A stretch of 37,532 bases of DNA from contig SUUB01000008.1 of the NCBI GenBank assembly GCA_015062745.1, positions 1,355 to 38,886 on the forward strand. Direction: 5' to 3'. Shown here piece after piece: positions 1 to 10,400 of the stretch (the stretch's first letter is position 1; each line of letters opens with the position of its first letter). The stretch is from Actinomycetaceae bacterium (GTDB lineage: Bacteria; Actinomycetota; Actinomycetes; Actinomycetales; Actinomycetaceae). A program made the position numbers and the translations under genes. The notes under the pieces are model-generated. The model searched no databases, was not told the origin of the DNA, and worked only from the letters and a program-made list of their open reading frames with translations.

Positions 1-102
1 ACTGCTGGCGCGACACCCGGAACAATGCCCACGGAACAGCGTTTCGCTCGGAGCCCGGCAAGCTACCGGAGAGCCGTTCATCTTCCGTGTGGGGCTGAGA
101 AC

Positions 103-915
103 TCATGCAGGGCGCGTGGCTTCCAACGCATAATCAACAACGAGCGGCGCATGATCGGAAAACCTCTCCTGGTACGAAGCCGCGCGGTCCACCCGAGCGG
201 CCGTAGCAACACCCGCCAGTGCGGGGCTGACCAGCTGATAGTCGATACGCCAGCCCGTGTTGTTATCGAAGGCCTTACCTCGCTGCGACCACCATGTGTA
301 CGGCCCCTGCTCATCGGGCAGAAGAAGGCGCTGGACATCCACATATCCGTACTCACCGAACCAGCGATCGAGATAAGCGATTTCCGGGTCGAGCACGCCG
401 GAATGCCGGTTGTGGTTGGGCTTCCAATTCGCGATATCCCGCTCACCACGCACGATATTGAAATCGCCGCCAACCAGTACTTTCTCGGTTCCGGACAGCT
501 CGGTGAGCCGCGTGTCAACCGCATTGAGGTGAGCATACTTCGCGGCCATCTTCTCCGGGCTTGCGGCGTCGCCCGAATGTAGATAAGCGGACACCACCCG
601 CAAGCCGAAATCGGGCAGTTCCACCTCGAGCCATCGGCCGGTATCGACCGGGCTGAACGCTTCGCGCAGCCCACGCACCTGCTCTCCCACGGCAATGCCA
701 TTGCGCACGGCCACCGCAACACCGGCGCGTCCACGAATGTCGCAGGCCCAGGTGATCACCTGGTATCCCTCGCCGATCAACGGCGCGACGAGATCGTCGG
801 GAGCGCGCACCTCTTGCAACAGCAGAACATCCGGGTCGGCACCGGCAATCCACGCCGCCAGACCCTTGCGCGCTGCGGCACGGATTCCATTGACATTACA
901 GGTCGCGATCTTCAT
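103..915 (-). CDS. xthA: Exodeoxyribonuclease III (AP endonuclease, EEP family)
   Basis: ORF contains MKIATCNVNGIRAAARKGL, LLLQEVRAP, VGGDFNIVRGERDIANWKPN and FSDHAPLVVDY, all ExoIII motifs. Internal ATG at 915 preferred over the 945 ORF start. Confidence 0.93.
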   Translation of the reverse strand: MKIATCNVNGIRAAARKGLAAWIAGADPDVLLLQEVRAPDDLVAPLIGEGYQVITWACDIRGRAGVAVAVRNGIAVGEQVRGLREAFSPVDTGRWLEVELPDFGLRVVSAYLHSGDAASPEKMAAKYAHLNAVDTRLTELSGTEKVLVGGDFNIVRGERDIANWKPNHNRHSGVLDPEIAYLDRWFGEYGYVDVQRLLLPDEQGPYTWWSQRGKAFDNNTGWRIDYQLVSPALAGVATAARVDRAASYQERFSDHAPLVVDYALEATRPA

Positions 916-957
916 GCGTCCCAGCCTAATGCCTGCAGGCGGCAACCGCCTCTCAAC

Positions 958-1106
958 GGCTCCTCCCCGTGGCCCGGAACGGACTGCCCACGCGACGTGG
1001 CGCGGCCACTAGTTCGCGGCTCCTCCCCGTGTCCCGGGATGGACTTCAACAGGGGTATTGCCTCAGTCAGCCAGATAAGGATCATCCCTGTGCCCCCGGA
1101 CGGACT
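958..1106. CRISPR. Possible degenerate CRISPR remnant: three 28-nt repeats at a 60/61-nt period
   Basis: GGCTCCTCCCCGTGGCCCGGAACGGACT (958), GGCTCCTCCCCGTGTCCCGGGATGGACT (1018), GGATCATCCCTGTGCCCCCGGACGGACT (1079), separated by unrelated 32-33 nt segments. Geometry and a partial palindromic core resemble type I-E repeats. No cas genes in the window. Confidence 0.35.
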
Positions 1107-1199
1107 TGCCGGCACCCGGCTCCATGTTGTTTCCACGTCAGGGCCACATACCCTATCGAGCAGACACTTACATTCTTCACGCCCACGACCGATCTACTC

Positions 1200-1246
1200 C
1201 GGGTTATCCGGGTTACTCGCACGGCTCCGGGTTATTCGCACGGCTC
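1200..1246. repeat. 19-nt tandem repeat, 2 copies plus a partial
   Basis: CGGGTTACTCGCACGGCTC (1209-1227) and CGGGTTATTCGCACGGCTC (1228-1246), preceded by partial CGGGTTATC (1200-1208). Confidence 0.85.
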
Positions 1247-1455
1247 CGCGAGAAAACCGGAATCTAGCGAGAAACTAGGAGCAGATCCATAGTCGCCGAA
1301 TAGCTACACGACCCGAGGCCGGAGTCTGGGCCGACGGCGGGCATCCAGCTCAGTAGCAGGCTTCCGGCCGCGGACAGATTCCCCAACGGGCAGTGCGCCG
1401 CTTCACTACGCGTATCACCGGCGCACGTCGCCCGCACAAGTACATTCAGGGGCTT

Positions 1456-1491
1456 ATTCCGGTTCAGAGGCGCAATCCGGCTCAGACGCTC
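1456..1491. repeat. 18-nt imperfect tandem repeat overlapping the folD stop codon
   Basis: ATTCCGGTTCAGAGGCGC (1456) then AATCCGGCTCAGACGCTC (1474), then AATCCAGCG. The folD stop is at 1482-1484. Confidence 0.6.
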
Positions 1492-2372
1492 AATCCAGCG
1501 TGTTGCTCGGCAATAGAAACCACATTAGAGAGCAACATGACGCGGGTCATCGGCCCCACCCCGCCGGGGTTGGGAGAAATCCATCCTGCAACGTCGGCTA
1601 CCGCCGGGTCGACATCGCCGCGGATCCGGTAGCGCTCCCGCTGCGGATCGTAGACGCGCGATACGCCGACATCCACCACGACGGCGCCCGGCTTAACCCA
1701 ATCCGGTTTGACCGCATGTGCCTGGCCCATTGCCGCAATCACGACGTCGGCCCGACGCGCTTCCACTGCGATATCGGCAGTACGCGTGTGGCACAGCGTC
1801 ACCGTGGCATCCACCCCACGCCGGGTCAACAGCAAACCGATGGTGCGGCCGACGGTGATGCCGCGCCCGAGCACGCATACTCGCTTGCCCGAGAGCTCAA
1901 CTCCATTGCGCGCTAATAGCTCCAGGATGCCGATCGGCGTGCAGGGCAACGGCGATGTGATAGCACCACCCGTACCCAGAACCAACCGTCCCAGATTCGT
2001 CGGATGCAAGCCATCCGCATCTTTTTCCGGTGTAATGCGTTCAATCAGAGACTGGGTGGGCAGCCCGCCGGGCAGCGGCAACTGGACGATATATCCGGTG
2101 CACGCGGGATCTGCATTGAAGCGGTCAATCGCAGCGGCGACGTCGGCCGGGCTGGCGCTTGCGGGAAGGTCCTCCCGCAATGACGCGATCCCGATCTCCC
2201 GGCAGTCTCGATGCTTTCCGGCGACGTAGGATACCGACCCCGGGTCCTCCCCCACCAGCACCGTGCCCAACCCGGGAGTGATCCCATGCCGGGCCAACTC
2301 CGCCGCCCGGGCGCGCAACTCCTCTTTTACGACGGCGGCGAGGGCGCGTCCATCTAGGATACGGGCGCTCAC
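1482..2372 (-). CDS. folD: Bifunctional methylenetetrahydrofolate dehydrogenase/methenyl-THF cyclohydrolase
   Basis: 296 aa with [80 protein letters not shown] start overlaps the glyA stop (GTGA). Confidence 0.96.
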   Translation of the reverse strand: MSARILDGRALAAVVKEELRARAAELARHGITPGLGTVLVGEDPGSVSYVAGKHRDCREIGIASLREDLPASASPADVAAAIDRFNADPACTGYIVQLPLPGGLPTQSLIERITPEKDADGLHPTNLGRLVLGTGGAITSPLPCTPIGILELLARNGVELSGKRVCVLGRGITVGRTIGLLLTRRGVDATVTLCHTRTADIAVEARRADVVIAAMGQAHAVKPDWVKPGAVVVDVGVSRVYDPQRERYRIRGDVDPAVADVAGWISPNPGGVGPMTRVMLLSNVVSIAEQHAGLSV

Positions 2373-3673
2373 CGGGCACCTGCGCCGGTCTGATCAAGGC
2401 CCGGATAGAGCGGGAACGCATCGGTGAGGTGACGCACCCGGGCCCGCAATGCATCCACATCCGCCGCCGCTCCCCCGGCCAGCGCGGTGGCGATAATATC
2501 CGCCACCTCCGCGAACTCCCCCGCGCCAAAACCGCGCGTAGCCAGCGCGGGGGTTCCGATACGCAGCCCCGAGGATACCGAGGCCGGGCGAGGATCCCAC
2601 GGAACAGTATTGCGATTGACCGTGATTCCAACATCGTGCAGGAGGTCCTCCGCCTGCTTCCCATCCATCGCCGCATTGCGCAGGTCCACCAGCACAAGGT
2701 GCACATCGGTTCCCCCCGTGACAAGGGTGATTCCGGCATCGCTCACATCCCGTGCGGAAAGGCGTTGCGCGAGGATTTGCGCACCCTCAAGCGTGCGTTG
2801 CTGGGTCTGCTTGAACTCGTCTCCCGCCGCGAGCCTCAAGGCAACGGCTTTCGCGGCGATCACGTGCATCAACGGTCCGCCCTGTTGCCCGGGGAAGACC
2901 GCCGAGTTCAGCTTCTTACCCAGGGCTTCGGCGTCGCGCGAAAGCAACATGCCAGAACGCGGGCCACCGATGGTCTTGTGGATCGTGGTCGAAACAACAT
3001 CCGAATACGGCACCGGGCTGGGGTGCAATCCCGCCGCCACCAAACCGGCGAAGTGCGCCATATCCGTCCACAGGTAGGCACCGACTTCATCCGCGATCTC
3101 GCGGAACGCGGCGAAGTCCAGATGGCGCGGATACGCCGACCAGCCGGCAATAATCAGTTGCGGGTGCGTCTGAAGCGCCGTCTCTCGCACCGTGTCCATA
3201 TCAATGCGGTAGGTCTGCGGGTCAACGCCGTAGGCGGCAACGTTGTAGTTCCTGCCGGAGAAATTCACCTTCATACCGTGGGTGAGGTGGCCGCCGTGAG
3301 AGAGTTCGAGGCCCATGATCGTATCTCCGGCGCGGACCAGAGCATGGTAAACAGCCGCATTCGCCTGCGCGCCGGAATGCGGCTGCACATTGGCATATTC
3401 GGCCTTGAACAGTGACTTCGCGCGCTCAATAGCCAGAGCTTCAACGCGATCGACTTCCTCGCAGCCACCGTAGTAGCGCCGCCCCGGATAGCCCTCCGCA
3501 TACTTATTTGTCAGCACGGACCCCTGTGCCTGTAGCACCGCCCGGGGTACGAAATTCTCCGAGGCGATCATCTCCAGGTACGCTCGCTGCCTCTCGAGTT
3601 CGGCGTCGAGAACGGCTGCAACATCGGGATCGACGGCGGCAAGTGGCGCGTTGAAGTGGGATGGCTGGGACAT
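2369..3673 (-). CDS. glyA: Serine hydroxymethyltransferase
   Basis: 434 aa with [48 protein letters not shown] (PLP lysine). RBS AGGAGG upstream of the ATG. Confidence 0.97.
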   Translation of the reverse strand: MSQPSHFNAPLAAVDPDVAAVLDAELERQRAYLEMIASENFVPRAVLQAQGSVLTNKYAEGYPGRRYYGGCEEVDRVEALAIERAKSLFKAEYANVQPHSGAQANAAVYHALVRAGDTIMGLELSHGGHLTHGMKVNFSGRNYNVAAYGVDPQTYRIDMDTVRETALQTHPQLIIAGWSAYPRHLDFAAFREIADEVGAYLWTDMAHFAGLVAAGLHPSPVPYSDVVSTTIHKTIGGPRSGMLLSRDAEALGKKLNSAVFPGQQGGPLMHVIAAKAVALRLAAGDEFKQTQQRTLEGAQILAQRLSARDVSDAGITLVTGGTDVHLVLVDLRNAAMDGKQAEDLLHDVGITVNRNTVPWDPRPASVSSGLRIGTPALATRGFGAGEFAEVADIIATALAGGAAADVDALRARVRHLTDAFPLYPGLDQTGAGAR

Positions 3674-3880
3674 TACTCCTCCTGCTTGGATGAACCCGCC
3701 CCGGCCGGGAGAGCACCGCCAGCCCGGCCCGGGTCACTGAACTGCCAGCGATCGCGGCATGACCAGAGTACCGCAGGCGTTGGGAGGACTCGGCGGCGTT
3801 CAATGGGCGGGATACCGCGCTTCACGCCCTGCCGAGGCCTCATCCAGGCTCGCTCCCCCGCCGGCGCCACCCAGCGACGC

Positions 3881-3978
3881 GGTGTACCACGGCCCCGCTC
3901 CGGCTCGCCGGCACAGCCGCAAGAATCCACGGGCGTGCGTTCGCCGGTTGTGGCGGGATTTCGGTTCGCCTGCACACC
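3881..3978 (-). promoter_or_regulatory. Candidate structured leader RNA in the acpS-glyA intergenic region
   Basis: On the minus strand, GGTGT...ACACC closes a ~98-nt segment with nested CCCGC/GCGGG and CCGG(gaac)GCAC...GTGCCGG complements. Hand-found pairing only. Confidence 0.25.
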
Positions 3979-4019
3979 CGCCGAGATCCCGCACGGGCCT
4001 ACCGTGGAGGCTGCGTGGA

Positions 4020-4442
4020 CTACACCCTTCCATCGACGACGACGAAGGCCACCGCCACCGGTCCGTCGTGGGACAGCGAGACGTGCACACGGGTCTCCCC
4101 CAGCGCCGCGAATTTCTTCTCCACCTCGCCGTACAACCGCAGGCCGGGCCGGCCCCACTGGTCGGCGACCACTTCGATCTGCGACCACACCGCCTCCGGC
4201 AGAAGCGGCGCACTGCCGTACAGAGCCGCCGACCATGCCTTGACGAAGGCCTCCTTAGCCGCCCACCGCGCAGCCAGATGCTCGGCTACAGCTCCATCGG
4301 AGCCGCCCCGGCGGACGGCGCGTTCCTGCGCCGTCCGCCGTTCTCTGGCGGTGAAGACCTTCTCGAAGCGCGTGCCCGGCTCGGCGAGCTGCGCCGCGAA
4401 CGAGGCGATATCAACGATATCGACCCCCGTTCCGAGGATCAT
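4020..4442 (-). CDS. acpS: Holo-[acyl-carrier-protein] synthase (4'-phosphopantetheinyl transferase)
   Basis: 140 aa with MILGTGVDIVDIASF, RFEKVFTARE, HLAARWAAKEAFVKAW, HVSLSHDGPVAVAFVV. Starts 2 nt after the fas stop. Confidence 0.94.
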   Translation of the reverse strand: MILGTGVDIVDIASFAAQLAEPGTRFEKVFTARERRTAQERAVRRGGSDGAVAEHLAARWAAKEAFVKAWSAALYGSAPLLPEAVWSQIEVVADQWGRPGLRLYGEVEKKFAALGETRVHVSLSHDGPVAVAFVVVDGRV

Positions 4443-4444
4443 GC

Positions 4445-7400
4445 TCAGTACCGACCGTTCTCGCCCAAGCGCGCGTCCTCGTTCAGGAGCATCGCGATCT
4501 CCTCGGCGTGGGCGTCGTCGTCGCCGAAGCGGCGGCCATCCACTTCCGTGAAGAGCGGAGCATGCCCGATCATTCCGGCGGCAAGTTGCCGTGCACCCGC
4601 GGCCAGGCGGTTCTCCGCCCGCTCACGCCACGACGCCGCTGCTTCCTCACCGTCGGAACGTTCGACGGCGCGCTGGAAGGCTCCGGGATGGACCAGCGCC
4701 ATCAAGGCCGAGACGTGTCCGAATCCGAGCGATGTCAACAGCGAGGCCTTCACCGTTCCCACTCGCAGCGGCTCCCGCAACCAGACGAGGAAGTCGTCCT
4801 CGGCGAAGGCCGGATCCAGGCAGTCCAGCGCCTTATTGGCCGGAATCACACCGTTCACGAACAGCTGCATGAGCCCTGCCATCTGGAAGAGCGCCGCACC
4901 ACCCTTCGAATGGCCCGTCAGGGTCTTCTGCGAGATCACGTACAGCGGGTTACCCTCGCTACGGCCGATGGCGCGCGCCAGGTTGGCATGCAGTTCTGCC
5001 TCGTTCGGGTCATTCGCGTTGGTGGAGGTGTCATGCTTGGACACCACCGCGATATCGTCCGCGCCCACACCGAGCGGTGCCAAGCTGCGCGCCAACGGTG
5101 AGTTGGTCCCCCCGCGTCCGGCTGCCAGCGCTCCCAGGCCGGGGGCCGGAATCGAGGTGTTGATGCCGTCGGCATAGGAATGAATGAAGCCGACAACCCC
5201 GAGAACCGGCAATCCGAGGTCGCGGGCGAGGTCGCCACGGGCCAGCAGCACCGTGCCTCCGCCTTGCGATTCCACGAATCCTCCGCGCCGCAGATCGCCC
5301 GCACGGGAGAAGAAGCGCTCCGAGATCCCCTTCGCCTTCATGGCTGCGGATTCGGCGGTTGCATTCATGGAGCCGAATCCGACCAGGGATTCCACCTGCA
5401 GATCGTCGATGGCGCCCGCAACCACGAATGTGGCCTTGCCGGCAACGATCTTGTCGTAACCTTCCTCCACGGAAACGGCCGCCGTCGCGCAGGCACCGAC
5501 CGGGTGGATCATCGATCCGTATCCGCCGATGAAGCTCTGCATGGTATGCGCCGCCACCACATTCGGCAATGTCTCCTGCAGGATGTCCTGCGGGTATTCG
5601 TTTCCGATGAAACGGTCAACATACAGCTGGCGCATGGAGGTCATACCGCCGAAGCCGGTTCCCTGCGTATCCGCCACCTCTGCCGGGTGGATGGCCGCCA
5701 GTAGCTCCGCCGGAGAGAATCCGGCACCGATGAAGGCGTCCACCGTTGTGAGCATGTTCCACACGGCCATGCGGTCCATGGACTCTGTCATGGATGCCGG
5801 GAATCCCCAGTGCGAGGGATCGAACCCGGTCGGGAATTGACCACCGACGTTACGGCTGAGGGTTGTGCGGCGGGGCACATATGTCAGCGCACCGGCGCGG
5901 CGGGTCACCAGCCATTCGCCGTCCTGCTCACTGCAGGAGGTGAAGTCCGGGTCGGCCTGCACATGCGCACGTGCCTGTGCCTCATCCGCCACCGGGAAAG
6001 TGACATCCGAGCTGAGATGCACCGGAGCAATATCAACCATGCCGAGATCGGCCAGCGGGCCGTCGTCGACGAAGGCGCGAACACCGCAGCGCGCCACGAC
6101 TTCGTCACGATAGCGGTCCCAGATGTCCGCCTCGTCCACCAGCGCATCATTCGTGTCGTACCAGCCCGGCTGCGGAGTCTCGTGCCAGGTCAGCAGGCCC
6201 ATCATCCACGCCAGTTCCAGCACTCCGGCAGCGGTCAAGTCGACGTCGCCGTCCGAGCGGATGCCGAGCTCCGCCTCCAAACGGGTGCGGGAGGAACCCC
6301 ACGGCCCCACCTCGCCCAGGCCGACAACCACCACCATGTCTTCCGGACGGGCCGTCACGCCCTCCCAATCGGCGGGATTGTAGCTTGCCAGGCGCGGATC
6401 GGCGGGCGCCGGTAGCGCACCAATGGTCGGCGCAGCGGTTTCTGTTTCTTCCTCCGCCGCGGCGTCGCGTTGCGCCGTAGCGCGCAGTTCGCGCAGATTG
6501 ACCTTCTCCAAACCGCCGGTCAGGTCGGCCTCGAGAGGAGCCGCAGCCGCCTCCGCGCGCGCCTGCGGCGTGCACAGCTCCAAAAGCTTCTCCGCGATCT
6601 CCGTCGTGCTCCACGTGTGTACGCCGGCAGCTTCAACGGCCGCAACAAGCGGATCGTTGTGCCCCATCAGGCCGGTGCTGCGCACCCAACCGATGACGGC
6701 TCGTACCAGTGACGTGTTCCGGCCCCACGGCTCCGTCTGCCACTTGTTCATCATGGCGTCGAATGCCGCCTTCACCTCGCCATAGGCGCCGTCTCCACCG
6801 AAGGTGCCGCGGTTCGGGGATCCGGGAAGCACCACATGGAGCCGGTGCTCCAGGTTCGTGTCAACGCTGAGGCTGGACAGAGCGCCAAGCAGACGCTCCA
6901 CTCCCCACAGCAGTACGCGAGCCTGATTCTCCGTCTCCGGCCCGGCGTCGGTCAGCATTCCACGCACCGGCGGAGCGGCGAAGGGGAAGAGCAGATCGGG
7001 CACGAACGCGGGCTTGACCAGTTTGGAGGTGGCGCCCACCGTTTCACGCTGCTCATTGCCGATCCACTGGGCCAGCGCATCAATATCACGGAAGCTGGCC
7101 AGATTGGCCGGTACCAGCCACAGCTCGGCGTCGCCGCGAGCGCTGGTCCGGTACAGTTCCTTCGCAAAGGTCAGGCGGGCGGTGTCGATCCGGGAGGCGG
7201 TCGCCACCACGGTCGCGCCGCCGGCCAGAAGTCCCGCGACAACACCACCGGCGATGGAGTTCGCCGTCATGCCGGTTACCACGGCGACCTGCCCGGAGAA
7301 TGCTCCCGCTTCGGTGGAAACCGCCTGGCCGGCGATTCCCTCCAGCCTTTCGGCCAACTCCGGATGCCGCTGCGCCTGCCAGCGCGCCTGCCGGGCTACT

Positions 7401-10400
7401 TCCTCGCCCACGCCAACGAAATTCGCTGTGACGTCTTCACCTGCAACAATCCGTGCCACGTCCTCGCGGGCGGTGGCCCACCGGTCCGCAAGCCGGACGG
7501 CACGTGCCGGTTCGAAGGCGGGGGTGACGAATGCCTCCCAGCCGCTGCCGAGTTCGGCCTCGATGGCGTCCCGCAAGGCTGCGGAATCGTCTGCAGCTTC
7601 CTCCACCGGGGCGGGTGCTTGGCCGAGCCGATCAAGTAGATCGCGTGCAGTATCGGCCAGAACCCCGGTGATCTGCTCCGAGAAGGCGTCCAGTGCCGCC
7701 GAGTCGACGACGGCGCCACCGGCACCGCCCGCACTGGGAATAGCAACCGAAACGCCATGCTCGGCGGCCACCTGTGCGACGGCGGCATCGATCAATGCCT
7801 CCAACTCGGCGGTGTTCGCCGGAGTGGTGTTGTCGAAGTTCGCCAACTCCCCGCCGCGTAGCGACTTGCCGTCCCGTGTGCCGAGCAGCAGCGCGGCGCT
7901 GACATGCGCGACCCATCCAGAGCCAAGCTGCCACACGTTCTCGATTCGGTCAGCGATGCGGCCAGGCTTCGCACCGCTGCCACCGGCCAGGGAACGCAAG
8001 CGGCTTCCGATCGCCTCGCTGAGCACCGGGCCGAAGGGCTTGTACCCATGCGCCTGTGCATCCACCTGGGTGGAGAGCGTGGCGAGCGGCGCCTCGGCGG
8101 CACCATCGAGCGCGGCAAGTTCAAACTCAGCCGTCAAATCCATGAGCACCTGGTTGCGCTTGGAGGAGACACCGTTGGTCAGGGTCTCAACACTGTCCGC
8201 ATCGGTCATTTGGTCCAGCCGCAGCTTCGTCTGCTGCGCGAGGAGAATCCGCAGTCCATCTGCCGCGGTGAACGGCAGATCCGCCACCGGTCCGGCCGCT
8301 GGTGCGGTGGCCGGGGAGGATGCGGAAACCGCTGCCGCCGGAGCCGCCGGCGTAGTGCTCGCCGTCGTCGTAGCGGACTCGGCCACCGGTTCGCTCGGGG
8401 CGGCATCCGCCTCGGCGGCCGGTACTGCCTCATCCACTACCGGAGCCGCAACGTCTTCGCGCAGTACCCTCTTCGAGTCCCGCTGCACGTTGAGAACCGT
8501 GGCCGAATCGCCCGCATGCTCGGGCAGGGCGAGTGTCCGCGCGGCGAGGTTCGCCAGGGTGGGCGATGCCGCGAGGCCGACCTCAACGATCTCATCCACA
8601 CCGGAGTCCAGCAGCAGATCCTGTGTTTCGATCCAGCGCACCGGAGAGGCGAACTGCCAGGCGAGCAGTTCGATCAGCAGGGTGCGGCCGACCTCCATCG
8701 GGTCCGCCATGCGCTCATCGAAGTGATCATGCAGGTCGCGGACGGTATCCGACGGCACCACCTGCAGCATGGCAGCGGTGAAGTCGCGGCTCAGCTCGAA
8801 CGGCCGCGCCACGAGGTTCGGAATGTACCGGCCCACCAGCACGTCAAGATTGATCTGCTGCGGCAACAGCTTCTCCAGGAGGTTACGGAAATCTGGCACG
8901 CCGACGCGCAGCACCGAGGAATGGAACGGTACATCAATGCCGGGGATCAGCATGAAGGGGCGCTTGCCACCGGCGGCACGAGCACGCTCCCCCGCATCCT
9001 TGGCAAGAGCCTCTAAACCGGCAACGGTTCCCGCCACCGAATACTGCTGGCCGGCCAGGTTGAAGTTCACCACTTCCAGGAATTCACCGGTCGCTTCGGA
9101 CACGGAGGCGACGTAATCGACGACGCCGTCGTCGCCCACACCGAACTGGTTGGGGCGCAGCGCACCGAGGCGATAGTTGGAGCGTCCCTCCGCGTCGCGC
9201 GGCACGAGGTGGTGCATGGTGGAACCGCGGTGGAACACGATCTCCAGCACATTCTCCAGGGTGAAGATTCCGGCATAGGCGGACAGGGCGTTGTATTCGC
9301 CCAGGGAATGCCCGGCGAAATAGGCGCCGGACACCAGTGCACCCTGCTCCGCCAGGCGTGCCGTCTGCGCGAAGGCGACCGTCGCCAGGGCGACCTGGGT
9401 GAACTGGGTCAGATTCAGCACGCCGTCGGGATGGCGATACACGGTGCCCTGAGCGGTGAGTTCGCGCGGATTGTCGCGAACAACCGCCAGGATGGAGAAC
9501 CCGAGCGCCTTGCGCGTATGCGCATCGGCGCGTTCCCACACATCACGTGCGGCCGGTGAGGCGGCGCGCTCGTCCAGTGTCATTCCCTGCGCCTGAATAC
9601 CCTGCCCGGGGAACACGTAGGCCGTGAGCGGGGCGGCAACAGAGGCGCTGGCCTGGGAGACGATCTCGCCGTCGATGCGGCAGGTCACCTCCAGTGCGAC
9701 GCCTCCTTCGCGCAAGCGTCCGACGCGCTCCACCGAGATCTCCACCTCGTCGTTGAGCGCCACCATGCCGTACATGCGGTAGGTCCAACCGGTGATGGCA
9801 CCGACGTCGACACTGGCAACGGCATGCTGGGCCGCCGCGCAGAGCCACATGCCGTGGACGAGCGGCGCATCCATTCCCGCCACCCGGGCGGCCCGTGTCG
9901 AGGTGTGAATCGGGTTGAAATCGCCGGAGACGATGGCAAATGCCGTCATGTCGGTCGGGGCGGTCACCCGGGTACGCGAGAGCAAGGAGCGCGGCGTATC
10001 CACCACGTCCCGCTCGATTCCGCCGCGTGGCGCTGGGTCTGCGGGCTGGTTGGTGGTTGTGGCCCGCCCGCGCATGGCGAAACGATCGGTGAACTCCAGA
10101 ACGGTCTCGCCGGTGGCCGTGGTGACGTGCGTCGAAATGGTGACAACACGCCCGGCGGCCGACTCGGCGATATCTGAGCAACGGGAGTGCGCGGTGAGCT
10201 CGCCCGCGGCATAGATCTCATCCAGGCTGACGTGCAGCAGCTCGGAGTGATCCAGGTGAACCGCGTTGAGCAGTCCTTCGATCACCGGGTAACCGCCGGC
10301 CTGTCCGGAACCGATTGCGGCGTAGATGGTTGGCCAGCAGGAGCCGAGCAGTGCCGAGGGAACGCTGGTTTGGCTTCCCGGTGCGGTTACTCCCGCGTGC

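Noticed and set aside
912-1136. 74-aa minus-strand ORF with SIPGHGEEP/SVPGHGEEP repeats
   Set aside because: Overlaps the xthA start. The peptide periodicity simply reflects the 60-nt DNA repeat; no RBS or homology recognised.
3674-4019. Known riboswitch (glycine, THF, SAM, FMN, cobalamin) or RNase P RNA in the glyA leader
   Set aside because: Consensus core sequences of these classes were not found by eye on either strand; only unspecific GC-rich helices are visible.
3673-4236. 187-aa minus-strand ORF between acpS and glyA
   Set aside because: Largely overlaps acpS in another frame and ends at the glyA start; Arg/Gly/Pro-rich with no domain. A non-coding leader is at least as likely.
8240-8460. 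Ala/Pro/Thr-rich low-complexity segment within fas
   Set aside because: Fits the flexible linker expected before the ACP domain of FAS-I rather than a separate feature.
7014-8726. 570-aa plus-strand ORF antisense to fas (and many other long antisense ORFs such as 3759-5177, 13752-15113)
   Set aside because: Shadow ORFs expected in high-GC coding DNA. Low-complexity Arg/Ser/Ala/Pro composition, no recognisable domain, fully opposite well-supported genes.
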